Source: Peptococcaceae bacterium CEB3 (GTDB taxonomy: Bacteria > Bacillota > Desulfitobacteriia > Desulfitobacteriales > Desulfitobacteriaceae). Taken from it: a stretch of 64,000 nucleotides of DNA. The notes under the pieces were generated by a model. It was not told the DNA's origin. It ran no database searches and saw only the letters and a list, made by a program, of their open reading frames with translations. A program made the position numbers and the translations under genes. The stretch is taken from contig LDXJ01000063.1 in assembly GCA_001029295.1 (NCBI GenBank), forward strand, positions 310,001-374,000, written 5' to 3'. Position 1 is the stretch's first letter. Every line of letters begins with the position of its first letter. Shown one piece after another: positions 8,253 to 17,668 of this stretch.

Positions 8253-9584
8253 ATGAATTATGTCATTGAAGCCAACGATGTCTGGAAAATGTTCCGGTTG
8301 TACCACGACCGGGCACCGACCCTGAAGGAAAAGGTCCTGTTTAGCCATAGGCGCAAACATGATGAACTGTGGGTCTTAAAGGGTGTCGATCTCAAGGTTG
8401 AAAAAGGCAGGACCCTCGGACTGATTGGTCAGAACGGTTCCGGCAAGAGCACTTTTTTGAAGCTCCTGACCAGGATCATCTATCCGGACCGAGGAAATAT
8501 TAAGATCACAGGGAAAGTGTCCAGTCTCTTGGAACTCGGCGCGGGGTTTCACCCGGACTTCAGCGGACTGGAGAACATCTACATGAATGCGGCGATCTTC
8601 GGCCTAACTAAAAAGGAAATCGACCGCAGACTGGAAGAAATCGTTGATTTCTCCGAACTGGAGGAGTTCATCGATAGCCCGGTACGAACTTATTCCTCCG
8701 GGATGTACATGCGGCTGGCTTTCTCCATCGCTATCAACGTGGACCCGGACATCCTTCTAGTCGACGAGATCTTGGCGGTGGGTGATGAAGGGTTTCAAAA
8801 GAAGTGCTTTAATAAAATGAAATCCTTTAAGTCGCAGGGGGCTACGATCGTGATCGTTTCACATAGTCTCAGTCAACTGGAGATGCTTTGTGACGAGCTT
8901 GCGTGGCTGCATGAAGGGGTTTTGCTGGAGCAAGGTATTCCAGCGGATGTGATAGGAAAATACCGGACGGAGGTATTTGCGGCTGAGGACCGAAGGGCGG
9001 AGACAAAGGGTAAGCTGCTGGCTGAGCACTTGCGGGAAGAGGCTAAATCTGAGCCTGACAGAAACAGCGCGGACGCTCCCGGGGAAGGAAGTGGCTCGGC
9101 CCAAACCACGCAGCCCAAGCGCCGCGGGGACGGTTCCGTGGAGATAACCGGAGTGCTCTTCATGGATGGACGAGGCAGGGGCAAAACCCGCTTTGAAAGC
9201 GGCGAGCCTTGTGTCATCGAAATGCATTGCCGCAAGCACAGGCCGGTAGACAAGCTCATCTTCGGGATCGCGATATACCGTAATGACGACATCTGGTGCT
9301 ATGGGACCAATACCCTAATCGACAGATATCAGACGGACGTTCAGTTTCTGGGGGAAGAGATCATTGTACGGGCTAACATCGACAAGCTCAACCTGGTTGA
9401 GGGCGAGTATTACCTGAACGTCGCCTGCAGTGACGGATTGGCCACCGAGTACGACTATCTTGTTCGCTGTCTCGATTTTGCAGTCTATTCTCAGGTAAAG
9501 GATGTGGGAGTGTGCAGGCTGGAACACCATTGGGAAATATTGGACGCCGATGATAGTGGGGTTCCAGCGGCAGGAGAGTTGTAA
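8253..9584 (+). CDS. wzt: Polysaccharide ABC exporter ATPase with C-terminal glycan-binding domain (Wzt)
   Basis: 443 residues. The N-terminal ATPase (~1-240) has Walker A GQNGSGKST (~59-67), signature YSSGMYMRLAF, Walker B DILLVDEIL and the H-loop VIVSHS. Residues ~245-285 are a hydrophilic linker. The C-terminal ~150 residues match the Wzt C-terminal beta-sandwich, seen in exporters that recognise a terminal modification on the polymer before export. The extended form is diagnostic: Wzt proteins lacking this domain export unmodified chains. A methyltransferase gene follows, so a methyl-type cap is the likely export signal. Ribosome site AGGAG lies 13 nt before ATG. Confidence 0.92.
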   Translation: MNYVIEANDVWKMFRLYHDRAPTLKEKVLFSHRRKHDELWVLKGVDLKVEKGRTLGLIGQNGSGKSTFLKLLTRIIYPDRGNIKITGKVSSLLELGAGFHPDFSGLENIYMNAAIFGLTKKEIDRRLEEIVDFSELEEFIDSPVRTYSSGMYMRLAFSIAINVDPDILLVDEILAVGDEGFQKKCFNKMKSFKSQGATIVIVSHSLSQLEMLCDELAWLHEGVLLEQGIPADVIGKYRTEVFAAEDRRAETKGKLLAEHLREEAKSEPDRNSADAPGEGSGSAQTTQPKRRGDGSVEITGVLFMDGRGRGKTRFESGEPCVIEMHCRKHRPVDKLIFGIAIYRNDDIWCYGTNTLIDRYQTDVQFLGEEIIVRANIDKLNLVEGEYYLNVACSDGLATEYDYLVRCLDFAVYSQVKDVGVCRLEHHWEILDADDSGVPAAGEL

Positions 9585-9804
9585 TAGCAGTTCCCGAGGC
9601 GACATCTGCAGCAACGGGCTTAAGGTTGGTCTCTGTTTGGCGGAAGCCAAGCACGGTGTCAGTAAAGGTGTTCTAAACGACACGTGGCGTTCAATCTGTC
9701 ATGTTTAGGCAGCGGCATGACGATCGTTTTGGACTACTGTTGCGTGCGGACAAAAGAGCAGCGGATAAAAGAGTGAGAGAGCAAAGCGCTCAAAGAGGTG
9801 AAAT

Positions 9805-11322
9805 ATGGCAAACTCACAGCTGACGGTCGACGAAGTCATGGAACGAATCAAGAAGGCCATGGAAGCCAGGCGATCGGTGGCCGCAATGCAAACGACCGGA
9901 GGAAATGCCAGCGGGGGTACGGTTCCGGGCGAGGGAGAACTCAGCCGTCTGGAGGCGGAACTGAGACAGAGCAACCTGACATGGAACGTGAATGCTGAAT
10001 ACCCGATTACTTCCCACCGAAAGACAATCGGCCGTTTCATAGTCTTTGGCAAGAAGGTGGTACGGAAGTTCCTGCGTTGGTATGTCAATCCCCCCGTGGA
10101 CCAGCAACGCGAGTTCAATGGGAGTGTGACCCGGTCTCTCAATCTCTTAGCTGAGATTGTCCGCACGCAGTCCGAAGCCCTTCGGAGTGCCACAGATAAG
10201 ATTGAGGAGTTGGAAGACCTGTTGAGTGACAACGGCAACCGACTAAGGGAGACCGGCAACGCGGATGGAAGCCTGGAGATCTCAACCGATGGAACGCGGG
10301 ACGAGGCTGATGGGAACGATGCGGAACTTCTGAAAGAATACCTTGCGGGTAAGGTCAGAGTAGAGGAACTGGAAGAAGTTAGAGGTCTTTTGGCTGGCAA
10401 AGCGGATGAATCGAAACTCGAAGCGATTCGGGATATGCTTGCGGACAAGGCTGAGCGGCGCGAGTTGGATGATATCCGAGAGACCATTTCCGCCTGGAGA
10501 GAGCAGACCCTGGCCCAAGCGGAAGAGCAGGCTAAGCGTCGGCTAGAGTCCGAGCTGACTTTGGTTGCCGACCGTTTGAGGCGCTTGGAGAGAAGGATTA
10601 ATAAAGGACTTCATCTTGAGCCTGGAGTCCGGACCATCGAGCGTCTGGTGCGAGAAGATAGGGAGGAAAACCCAGACATTGACTACTTCCTCTTCGAACA
10701 AAGATTTCGGGGGAGCAGGGAAGATATCAAAGAGAGACAGCGGGTCTATCTCGACTACTTCAAGGGGAAAAACAAGGTTCTGGACATCGGTTGTGGCCGA
10801 GGAGAATTCGTAGAACTGCTACAGGAAAACGGAGTCGGTGTTCAGGGGATAGATATCAACGAGGATATGGTGGGGTATTGCCAGGATAGAGGCTTGCCTG
10901 TGATTCAAGCGGACCTCTTTGCCCATCTGGAGAGTCTCGAGGACAATAGCCTGGATGGAATCTTTGCGGCCCAGGTCATTGAGCATTTGAAACCAGCAGA
11001 CATAATCCGGCTCGTCGACTTATGTCGTCAGAAACTGACGAGCAGTGGATTACTAATACTGGAAAGTATAAATCCAGAAAATGTAACGGCGGTATGTAAC
11101 TGGTTTTTCTTGGATCCAAGTCACGTTCGTCCGGTGCATCCCATATTTCTCAAGTTTGTGGCAGAAGCTAACGGATTCAGGGAGCAGCATGTCCTGGGCC
11201 GAAATCCAATGCCGGAGTTTATTTCCAAGTTTGACCAGGTCAAGGGACTGGAGCACTGGCTGGAAAAAGCAAACACTTTTTTGTTCGGGCCTCAAGATTA
11301 TGCTTTCGTAGCGAGAAAATGA
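9805..11322 (+). CDS. Coiled-coil protein with C-terminal SAM methyltransferase domain
   Basis: 505 residues. The first ~290 are charged and rich in heptad-like E/L/K patterns (IEELEDLLSDN, VEELEEVRGLLAGK), i.e. long coiled coil. The C-terminal ~200 residues form a class I methyltransferase: motif I VLDIGCGRGEFVELL (~324), acidic GIDINEDM, and AAQVIEHL, followed by LILESINPEN. It lies directly after Wzt with the glycan-binding domain. In E. coli O9a, WbdD couples a methyltransferase/kinase head to a coiled coil that acts as a molecular ruler, and Wzt recognises its cap. By analogy this protein may cap the growing glycan and set chain length. No kinase domain was recognised, and the domain order is reversed (coil first). 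Confidence 0.8.
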   Translation: MANSQLTVDEVMERIKKAMEARRSVAAMQTTGGNASGGTVPGEGELSRLEAELRQSNLTWNVNAEYPITSHRKTIGRFIVFGKKVVRKFLRWYVNPPVDQQREFNGSVTRSLNLLAEIVRTQSEALRSATDKIEELEDLLSDNGNRLRETGNADGSLEISTDGTRDEADGNDAELLKEYLAGKVRVEELEEVRGLLAGKADESKLEAIRDMLADKAERRELDDIRETISAWREQTLAQAEEQAKRRLESELTLVADRLRRLERRINKGLHLEPGVRTIERLVREDREENPDIDYFLFEQRFRGSREDIKERQRVYLDYFKGKNKVLDIGCGRGEFVELLQENGVGVQGIDINEDMVGYCQDRGLPVIQADLFAHLESLEDNSLDGIFAAQVIEHLKPADIIRLVDLCRQKLTSSGLLILESINPENVTAVCNWFFLDPSHVRPVHPIFLKFVAEANGFREQHVLGRNPMPEFISKFDQVKGLEHWLEKANTFLFGPQDYAFVARK

Positions 11323-11361
11323 CCTCATTAAATATCGACGAAGGGTTTTGGTGCCGAAAAA

Positions 11362-12714
11362 ATGAAACTAGCCTATTTCTCTCCTCTGCCGCCTTTAAAA
11401 TCCGGAATAGCAGATTATAGTGTGGAACTCTTGCTCGCTATGAGACACCTTGCAACGATAGACTTGTTTGTTGCTGGATATGAGGTGAGTGATAAACGCC
11501 TCATTAACGCATTCAAGATATATAACATATCAGAGTTTCCGAGTCGAAAGAGGGTCGACGGATATGACCTGAACGTTTACCATATCGGGAACAATCACCT
11601 GTATCATGAAGATATTTATAAAATGGCCTTATCGGAGCCTGGACTGGTGGTCTTGCACGATGTTTACATTCACAACATGGTAGCGGCTATGCTTTATGGT
11701 CATGGCAAGTCTGAAGAGTACGTCGCTGAGATGCGTTATAATTTTGGAGAGGAAGGGGAACGAGTGGCCCGCGAGTTCCTCAACGGTGTAGGGAAAGCCC
11801 CATGGGAAAGAGACGGTTTACCTTACCCTATGACAAAAAGGCTCGTCGACAGGGCGAAGGGAGTAATTGTTCACTCATTATATGCCCGAGAGCACGTGAA
11901 GTCACAGCGTGAGAGCGTTCCGGTTGAGGTCGTTAAACACCATTCGGAGGTGATTGTAGAGGATGAGAAGGCAGAGAGGTTCGCAGCAAGGAAGCGACTA
12001 GGGATTCCCGATGACACGGTGATATTTGCCTCGTTTGGTTACATTAGTCCCAACCGGAGGATTGATGAAATCCTTAAAGCAGTGTGCAGGCTTTCCTCAC
12101 TTTCCGGCAGGGTAGTATTTTATCTTGTTGGGGAGGTGAGTGAACCGGGCTACAAGGTGGAAGAACTTGTTCGAGACATGGGGCTGGAGGGGAAGGTTTT
12201 CATTACCGGATATGCAGACATGGACTATTACCTTGATATTATGAAGGCAGCAGATATTTGCTTCAATTTGCGTTATCCGTATTATGGAGAAACCTCCGGC
12301 AATTTGCACCGCATGCTGGGGCTTGGAAAGGTTGTTTTTGTGTCTGATATTGGTGGGTTCCGCGAGTATCCCGACGACTGCCTTATAAAGGTCCCGGTCG
12401 GTAATGAATCCGAAGTACTGGCATTGCAGATTGAGCGCTTAATGACGCACCCGAGACTTAGAGAAAGAATCTCGCAGCACGCCCTTGCTTACGCTAAGGA
12501 ATACTGTACGTTAGAGGTTGCAGCTCACAATTATGTCGCATTCGCAGACCAAATCAGACGTGGACTGGAAAAGGTTGAAAGCTTCATAGAAGAGACAGCT
12601 CGCCAACTCCTTCATGACGGTGTTAACAGTGATGAGGAATTGATGCTTAGGGCGGTAGCGGAGAGAATTGTGGACATGGCCTTGGAGGAACGCCCCCGTA
12701 GGGAAGGAAGTTGA
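11362..12714 (+). CDS. Glycosyltransferase family 4-type
   Basis: 450 residues with two Rossmann-like halves (GT-B). The N-terminus has MKLAYFSPLPP.KSGIADY, a start common in GT4 enzymes of LPS/S-layer clusters, and LHDVYIHN. The C-terminal donor-binding half has IFASFGYISPNRRI and RYPYYGETSGNLHRMLGLGK, corresponding to the usual 'R.P..GE.SG.L.R....GK' segment. A charged ~50-residue tail follows. The acceptor and donor (GDP-rhamnose or GDP-mannose are available from this locus) cannot be fixed. Its stop overlaps the next start by 4 bp. Base composition is visibly more AT-rich than the upstream genes. Confidence 0.85.
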   Translation: MKLAYFSPLPPLKSGIADYSVELLLAMRHLATIDLFVAGYEVSDKRLINAFKIYNISEFPSRKRVDGYDLNVYHIGNNHLYHEDIYKMALSEPGLVVLHDVYIHNMVAAMLYGHGKSEEYVAEMRYNFGEEGERVAREFLNGVGKAPWERDGLPYPMTKRLVDRAKGVIVHSLYAREHVKSQRESVPVEVVKHHSEVIVEDEKAERFAARKRLGIPDDTVIFASFGYISPNRRIDEILKAVCRLSSLSGRVVFYLVGEVSEPGYKVEELVRDMGLEGKVFITGYADMDYYLDIMKAADICFNLRYPYYGETSGNLHRMLGLGKVVFVSDIGGFREYPDDCLIKVPVGNESEVLALQIERLMTHPRLRERISQHALAYAKEYCTLEVAAHNYVAFADQIRRGLEKVESFIEETARQLLHDGVNSDEELMLRAVAERIVDMALEERPRREGS

Positions 12715-13766
12715 ACGGGAAATTGAAAATTGCAATTGCAACGGCCCAAGTGCCTTTTGTCAGGGGGGGGGCCGAAATTCACGCAGAGATGCTTAAAGAC
12801 AACTTAATTAAGCGTGGCTACGAAGCCGAAATCGTGACAATTCCGTTCAAGTGGTATCCGGAACAGGCTTTGGCAGATAGCATTTTTATAGCAAGAATGG
12901 TGGATCTTGCCGAGGCCAATGGAGAAAAGATCGACTTAATGATCGGAATGAAGTTTCCGGCTTATTTAATAGAGCATGAACGCAAGGTTCTCTGGCTGTT
13001 GCATCAACACAGAACGGCGTATGAGCTGTGGAATACTGAGTTTGGGGATCTCCATCATATGCAGCATGGGGACGACGTCCGCAGACTAATTATTGGCTGC
13101 GACAACAAATTTATTCCCCGCTCAAGGAGGGTATATACAAATTCCTTAACGGTGGCCAAGCGTCTGCTTAAGTATAATGGCATCAAAGCGCAGGCACTTT
13201 ACCATCCGCCCATATTGTACGAGCAACTTAGGTCAGGAGAATATGGGGACTATATATTTTATCCGAGCCGCATTAATAAGTTGAAAAGACAGTACCTGCT
13301 CGTCCGGGCTCTTAAGTATTGTAAGTCGCCTGCCCACGTGGTGATTGCCGGGTCTGGGGAAAATGACTCAGTGGAAGAGCTTCTGAGAATTGCCGAGCAA
13401 GATGGCCTGTCATCACGACTGACGCTGCTTGGGCGAGTCTCAGACGAGGAACTCATTCGGTGGTACGCGGATGCATTAGGGGTCTATTTCGGGCCGTACG
13501 AGGAGGATTATGGCTACATAACGTTAGAAGCGTTCTTTTCCGGAAAACCGGTGATTACCCACGTGGATTCGGGAGGACCTCTGGAATTTGTTAATGAGAA
13601 CAACGGTTATATTACGGAACCCAATCCAGAAGCGATTGCGGAGGCTATTGACAACCTTTACTTTGATAAAAGAATGGCTAGGCAAAAGGGCCAAAATGGT
13701 CTGAGGCTTATGCGGGATCTCAACATTAATTGGGATCATGTGATAGAATCGTTGGTCAGTGTTTAA
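12711..13766 (+). CDS. Glycosyltransferase family 4
   Basis: 351-residue GT-B enzyme. The N-terminus has IATAQVPFVRGGAEIHAEM, with the GGAE loop of GT4 proteins. The donor-site motif is EEDYGYITLEAFFSGKPVI (EX7E pattern) followed by SGGPLEFV. The TTG start overlaps the previous stop (TTGA) and is preceded by AGGGAAGGA, so translation is coupled. It probably acts on the cytoplasmic face of the membrane on the lipid-linked chain. No sugar specificity can be inferred beyond the locus context. Confidence 0.85.
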   Translation: MNGKLKIAIATAQVPFVRGGAEIHAEMLKDNLIKRGYEAEIVTIPFKWYPEQALADSIFIARMVDLAEANGEKIDLMIGMKFPAYLIEHERKVLWLLHQHRTAYELWNTEFGDLHHMQHGDDVRRLIIGCDNKFIPRSRRVYTNSLTVAKRLLKYNGIKAQALYHPPILYEQLRSGEYGDYIFYPSRINKLKRQYLLVRALKYCKSPAHVVIAGSGENDSVEELLRIAEQDGLSSRLTLLGRVSDEELIRWYADALGVYFGPYEEDYGYITLEAFFSGKPVITHVDSGGPLEFVNENNGYITEPNPEAIAEAIDNLYFDKRMARQKGQNGLRLMRDLNINWDHVIESLVSV

Positions 13767-13777
13767 GGAGGCAGGCT

Positions 13778-13957
13778 GTGTGGAGAGACGCTAAAGGTTG
13801 TGGCGCGGAGGATGTTTTAAACAGACAAGAATTGCTCGAGCTTTTGACTCGTGAGGTGGCAGACAGGGCAGCTGAGATGGGGGTTGAGGATAGTGACGAT
13901 TGGTATATCGAGCATTTGGCAAGGAAAATTATAGACCTGGTTAACACAACGCAGTAG
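13778..13957 (+). CDS. Small acidic protein of unknown function (59 aa)
   Basis: A 59-residue frame starting at GTG, with AAGGAGG 6-7 nt upstream, placed exactly between two glycosyltransferase genes (11 bp after one, 22 bp before the next). The sequence is acidic and predicted helical (LLTREVADRAAEMGVEDSDD). It has no cysteines and no membrane segment. I do not recognise the family. The good ribosome site and tight spacing support it being real. A frame upstream of the GTG extends into the preceding gene but has no better start. Confidence 0.6.
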   Translation: MWRDAKGCGAEDVLNRQELLELLTREVADRAAEMGVEDSDDWYIEHLARKIIDLVNTTQ

Positions 13958-13979
13958 CTGTCGAACCGGAGGGTGCAGG

Positions 13980-15086
13980 GTGAACATTCTTATAGACGGG
14001 ACCAGTGTGACAGGCTCGAAGAGTGGCGTCGGGTATTATACAGTGAATCTTATTCGGGGATTGGCTACTGTTGAAGGCGGACCGAAGCTTACCGTTATGG
14101 TACCACGCGGCACGGTCAAGAGCGAGCTTGCTCCCGCAGCGCAATTCGTGGATGCGAGGAAGTGGTATCTGAGGCACCTTCCGTGTGATACCTTGAACCT
14201 ATCCGGTCGATATGATATATACCACGAGCCCAACTTCGTTCCTCGGCCTTTCAAAGGTGCGACGATTGTAACCATTCATGACATGTCCTATAGGCTCTTT
14301 CCTCAGTACCACCCCCTTAGACGTGTTATGCTAATGAGGGCCAGTGAGGGGCGGATGAAAAAGGCTGACCAAATCATTACGGTCTCAGAGAGTTCGAAGA
14401 GGGACATAGTTGAGCTTCTTGGGGTACGTCAGGAGCGGATAACTGTCACACACCTTGGAGTGGACAAGAAGTTCAAAAAAATGGATGTCTCGGGTGAACT
14501 GTCACTAACCGTTCAGAAAATGTATGGTCTCCCGAAACGCTTCATTTTATGCGTTGGTACGATCGAGCCCCGAAAAAACCTTTTACGATTGATCGAAGCT
14601 TACGCTTGGTCAAGAACGCATCTTGCCAGCGAGGGAATTAAGTTGGTTCTCGCGGGCGGGAGAGGCTGGCTGAATGATGAGATATACCAGCGGATTGAAC
14701 AGCTAAACCTTGCTGATGAGGTAATCTTTACAGGTTACGTAAAAGATGAAGACATGCCAACTCTGTACAATTCGGCGATAGTTTTCGTATATCCGTCCGT
14801 CTATGAGGGGTTTGGGCTTCCTCCGTTGGAGGCTATGGCCTGTGGGGTTCCCGTAATTACTTCAAACGTTTCCTCCCTGCCGGAGGTTGTGGGGGATGCG
14901 GGGATTATGGTTGATCCCTATGATATTGAAGAGTTAGGTGAGGCGATCGTACGGGTGGTGTCTTCGACGGAGCTGCGCGAAAATCTATCTGGCAAAGGTA
15001 TACGACGAGCCTCACAGTTTACGTGGGAAAGGTGTGCGCGAGAGACACTGGCTGTTTACGAGGAGTGCTATAAGCTTAGAACATGA
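13980..15086 (+). CDS. Glycosyltransferase family 4 (mannosyl/rhamnosyl-type)
   Basis: 368 residues, a classical GT4. The N-terminus is [19 protein letters not shown], the middle [12 protein letters not shown] and [11 protein letters not shown], then GTIEPRKNL in the donor half and the EX7E region [18 protein letters not shown] with [10 protein letters not shown]. Relatives with this layout are typically mannosyl- or rhamnosyltransferases of surface-glycan loci, in keeping with GDP-D-rhamnose supply here. GTG start with GGAGGG 7 nt upstream. Confidence 0.9.
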   Translation: MNILIDGTSVTGSKSGVGYYTVNLIRGLATVEGGPKLTVMVPRGTVKSELAPAAQFVDARKWYLRHLPCDTLNLSGRYDIYHEPNFVPRPFKGATIVTIHDMSYRLFPQYHPLRRVMLMRASEGRMKKADQIITVSESSKRDIVELLGVRQERITVTHLGVDKKFKKMDVSGELSLTVQKMYGLPKRFILCVGTIEPRKNLLRLIEAYAWSRTHLASEGIKLVLAGGRGWLNDEIYQRIEQLNLADEVIFTGYVKDEDMPTLYNSAIVFVYPSVYEGFGLPPLEAMACGVPVITSNVSSLPEVVGDAGIMVDPYDIEELGEAIVRVVSSTELRENLSGKGIRRASQFTWERCARETLAVYEECYKLRT

Positions 15087-15102
15087 CCTGGGGGCGCAGT
15101 AA

Positions 15103-15603
15103 TTGACACGAAAAGTTGAGACCGGTGTTATGATTCTCTTGTTCGCCTTGATCCTGGGATTGATTGCCTTCAATGCGAAGGTTATGAGTCGTTATTACAT
15201 GACTCTTATGGGTTTTGATCAGGCCGCAAGGGTCTACGCCGAGCAAATTGCGGTTACTGAGCAATCTCTGAATGGTAGGGCAGGAGATACCGTTAGCACG
15301 AATGTGACGGTGAGAAATGTGGGCAACTTTATCTGGCCAGCCGAAGGTGCAAACCCCGTCCATATGTCTTATCACTTATTCGGGCAGCATGGAAGGGTCG
15401 TGGTGAACGATGGACTTCGTAGGGATCTGCCGAACGATCTTCGTCCCGGACAACGGGCCACCATATCCCTGGGGATAAAGCTGCCAAAGAAGCCCGGAGA
15501 CTATACTGTGGAGGTGGACATGGTGCAGGAGGGGGTGACGTGGTTTGGCCAGAAGGGTGGAAAGACTTTCAGCCTCGGTGTACAAGTAGGAGGGAATTCC
15601 TAG
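15103..15603 (+). CDS. Membrane-anchored protein with an Ig-like domain
   Basis: 166 residues: one N-terminal membrane helix (residues ~8-27) and an extracytoplasmic beta-rich domain (~45-165). The domain carries VRNVGNFIWPAEG, then VVNDGLRRDLPNDLRPGQ, PKKPGDYTVEVDMVQEG and WFGQKGG. The same pattern (VVFDGLRTNLPGDLRPNQ, PRVPGKYILKFDLVQED, WFSN) ends the large membrane transferase encoded next. It resembles the NBR1 'FW'-like Ig fold (W near the start, PG-Y towards the end), a comparison made by eye. Function unknown; a role in binding or placing the glycan on the cell surface is plausible. TTG start, so the N-terminus is less certain. Confidence 0.65.
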   Translation: MTRKVETGVMILLFALILGLIAFNAKVMSRYYMTLMGFDQAARVYAEQIAVTEQSLNGRAGDTVSTNVTVRNVGNFIWPAEGANPVHMSYHLFGQHGRVVVNDGLRRDLPNDLRPGQRATISLGIKLPKKPGDYTVEVDMVQEGVTWFGQKGGKTFSLGVQVGGNS

Positions 15604-15757
15604 AGCACTTTGGGCTACCGTTTGGACTATAGATAAGATTGGGAGCAGGGAGCCGGAGGTTGGCGGTATTGATAAGTAACGTACAAGGCGCGAGCTAAAT
15701 GCCAGGACTCGAGTTTAAAAAGGCTAATGAGTTTGGTAAGGTAGGTAAGTAAGGAAG

Positions 15758-17587
15758 ATGGAATTAAGCCGAAATAGGAGAATGGCAGTGTCCCTGTTGC
15801 TATGGTTCTTGGTATCTTTCTTCGTTTATAATCTAAATCTACGGGTTATCACGAGCGGTGACAACCTCCCTACGCGGTTGCTACCAATGTCGATTATCGA
15901 GCAGAAATCAGTGTTCTTGGACAGCTATTTCGAGCACAGCATTGCTAGCGACAAAGGGGTTGCGGGCCTTCCGTGGTACTCCCTGAGGAAGGCACCTGAG
16001 CACGTACTGGCTGAAAAGAGTACAGGATATGCACTTACTATTACCCCCTTATACTGGATTGGCTACGAATTAATGCACGCTGCTAAGCTGCCACATAGAA
16101 TAGATTCTGCTAGCCTTAACAGGTTTTTGGACGTTGAGGAGAAGATCCTGGCTTCTTTTTTCGCAGGCCTATCCGTGGCTCTTCTGTACCTGCTATGTAC
16201 GCTGGTGTTCAGCAAGCCGGTTAGTTTTGTGGCGACCTTGATATACGCTTTTGGAACAAACCACTGGGTGACATCGAGCCAAGGTCTGTGGGTTAATGGC
16301 GGGGAGGAGTTTTGGCTTGTAGCGGCTCTCCTTTTCGTAACTCTTTTTGAGCGCAGTCGCAAAAAGGTCTACTTTTTTGCATCTTCGATTGCCGCCGGCT
16401 TGGTGTACGCCATGAGGCCAACGGGAGCTCTTTTCCTACTCATGTTTTGCGCCTATTTCTTCGTATATCACAGAAGATACTTCGTTGAGTTTCTTCTTCC
16501 CCTGGGGACGATAGTTACGGCATACTCAACTTTTAATCTCCTGGAGATGGGAGGATTAATCGGAGGCTATTCCAGCATTATCCACAAACCTTTCTGGGCT
16601 TTTGGCCTAAAGGCCAACGTACTTGCCTTTTTAGGTCTGTTTTTTAGTCCTGGTAGAGGTCTGTTTTTTTATAGCCCAATACTGATCTTGTCGTTCGTAG
16701 GGGTGTATCGGCTAATCCGAAAGAGGGAGCTTCGGGAACAACATAAGCTGCTCCTTTGGTCAATTGGCGCAACCTTTTTGATTGTCTTCGCTTCGGCCAC
16801 CTACACGGACAATAATGAATACCTAAAGTGGTACGGTGGGTACGGCTGGGGGCCTAGGTACCTTGTCGATGTTTTGCCATTGTTGGTCCTATACGCGGGT
16901 GTTGGTATCGACGAGGTCTACAAAGTCCTCAAGAACTCAAAAACATATTGGCGTTACTTAGTAGTAACGGTTGGAGTACTACTCTTTACATGGTCGGTTT
17001 TCACGCAGGTAGTCGGAGCTTTTTACTACAAGTCTTACTGGGATACACATCCAGTTAGCATTGATCGGGATCCGCAAAGAGTTTGGGATCTACGAAACAA
17101 TCCGATCGCCGTTGAACTGGAGACAGGACTGGCCCCCGTGACGCGGATTCGGCTAGGGAGGATTCTCGGTATTTACGTGACCCCCAAGTCACCCTTGGAG
17201 CGAGACAAGCTTAGGGAGTATATTATTCTTAGTGACGGTGCTCACATTAAAGACATCCACCCCAACCAAGATTTCCAAATCCCGGTTACCATTGGGAATA
17301 GTGGGGCAGTTACTCTCCCCTGCGCATCCGGTACTGGGGGAAAATACCAGGTCAATTTCTCTTATCATTGGGTTTCTCCCAAAGGTAAAATGGTAGTTTT
17401 TGATGGACTAAGAACAAATTTACCTGGCGACCTCAGACCTAATCAGACTGTCAAAATCAATGCTCAATTCCAAGCTCCACGAGTGCCAGGTAAGTACATC
17501 CTGAAGTTTGACTTAGTGCAGGAGGACGCGTTTTGGTTTAGTAACACCGAGGCCAAATCCAAGGGGATTCTGGTTGACGTACAATGA
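15758..17587 (+). CDS. Multi-TM glycosyltransferase (GT39/GT83-like) with C-terminal Ig-like domain
   Basis: 609 residues. The first ~430 hold about ten membrane helices. An early extracytoplasmic loop with acidic residues (SGDNLPTRLLP) and YAMRPTGALFLL are in the style of GT-C enzymes that use polyprenyl-phosphate sugars. After a last helix (~405-425) and a linker, residues ~495-609 form an Ig-like domain shared with the small anchored protein just upstream. The likely job is transfer of a lipid-carried sugar outside the membrane, with the Ig-like module holding substrate or wall. A GT2 and GtrA that could supply polyprenyl-phosphate sugar are encoded 1.3-2 kb downstream. ATG with AAGGAAG at close spacing. 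Confidence 0.75.
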   Translation: MELSRNRRMAVSLLLWFLVSFFVYNLNLRVITSGDNLPTRLLPMSIIEQKSVFLDSYFEHSIASDKGVAGLPWYSLRKAPEHVLAEKSTGYALTITPLYWIGYELMHAAKLPHRIDSASLNRFLDVEEKILASFFAGLSVALLYLLCTLVFSKPVSFVATLIYAFGTNHWVTSSQGLWVNGGEEFWLVAALLFVTLFERSRKKVYFFASSIAAGLVYAMRPTGALFLLMFCAYFFVYHRRYFVEFLLPLGTIVTAYSTFNLLEMGGLIGGYSSIIHKPFWAFGLKANVLAFLGLFFSPGRGLFFYSPILILSFVGVYRLIRKRELREQHKLLLWSIGATFLIVFASATYTDNNEYLKWYGGYGWGPRYLVDVLPLLVLYAGVGIDEVYKVLKNSKTYWRYLVVTVGVLLFTWSVFTQVVGAFYYKSYWDTHPVSIDRDPQRVWDLRNNPIAVELETGLAPVTRIRLGRILGIYVTPKSPLERDKLREYIILSDGAHIKDIHPNQDFQIPVTIGNSGAVTLPCASGTGGKYQVNFSYHWVSPKGKMVVFDGLRTNLPGDLRPNQTVKINAQFQAPRVPGKYILKFDLVQEDAFWFSNTEAKSKGILVDVQ

Positions 17588-17668
17588 AGGGCACTGGGGC
17601 GCATATCATTCAGGTATCCGCAGGATGCGGAACGAGATGTCCCGGGAGTATTTTTGTGAAATGGAGCA

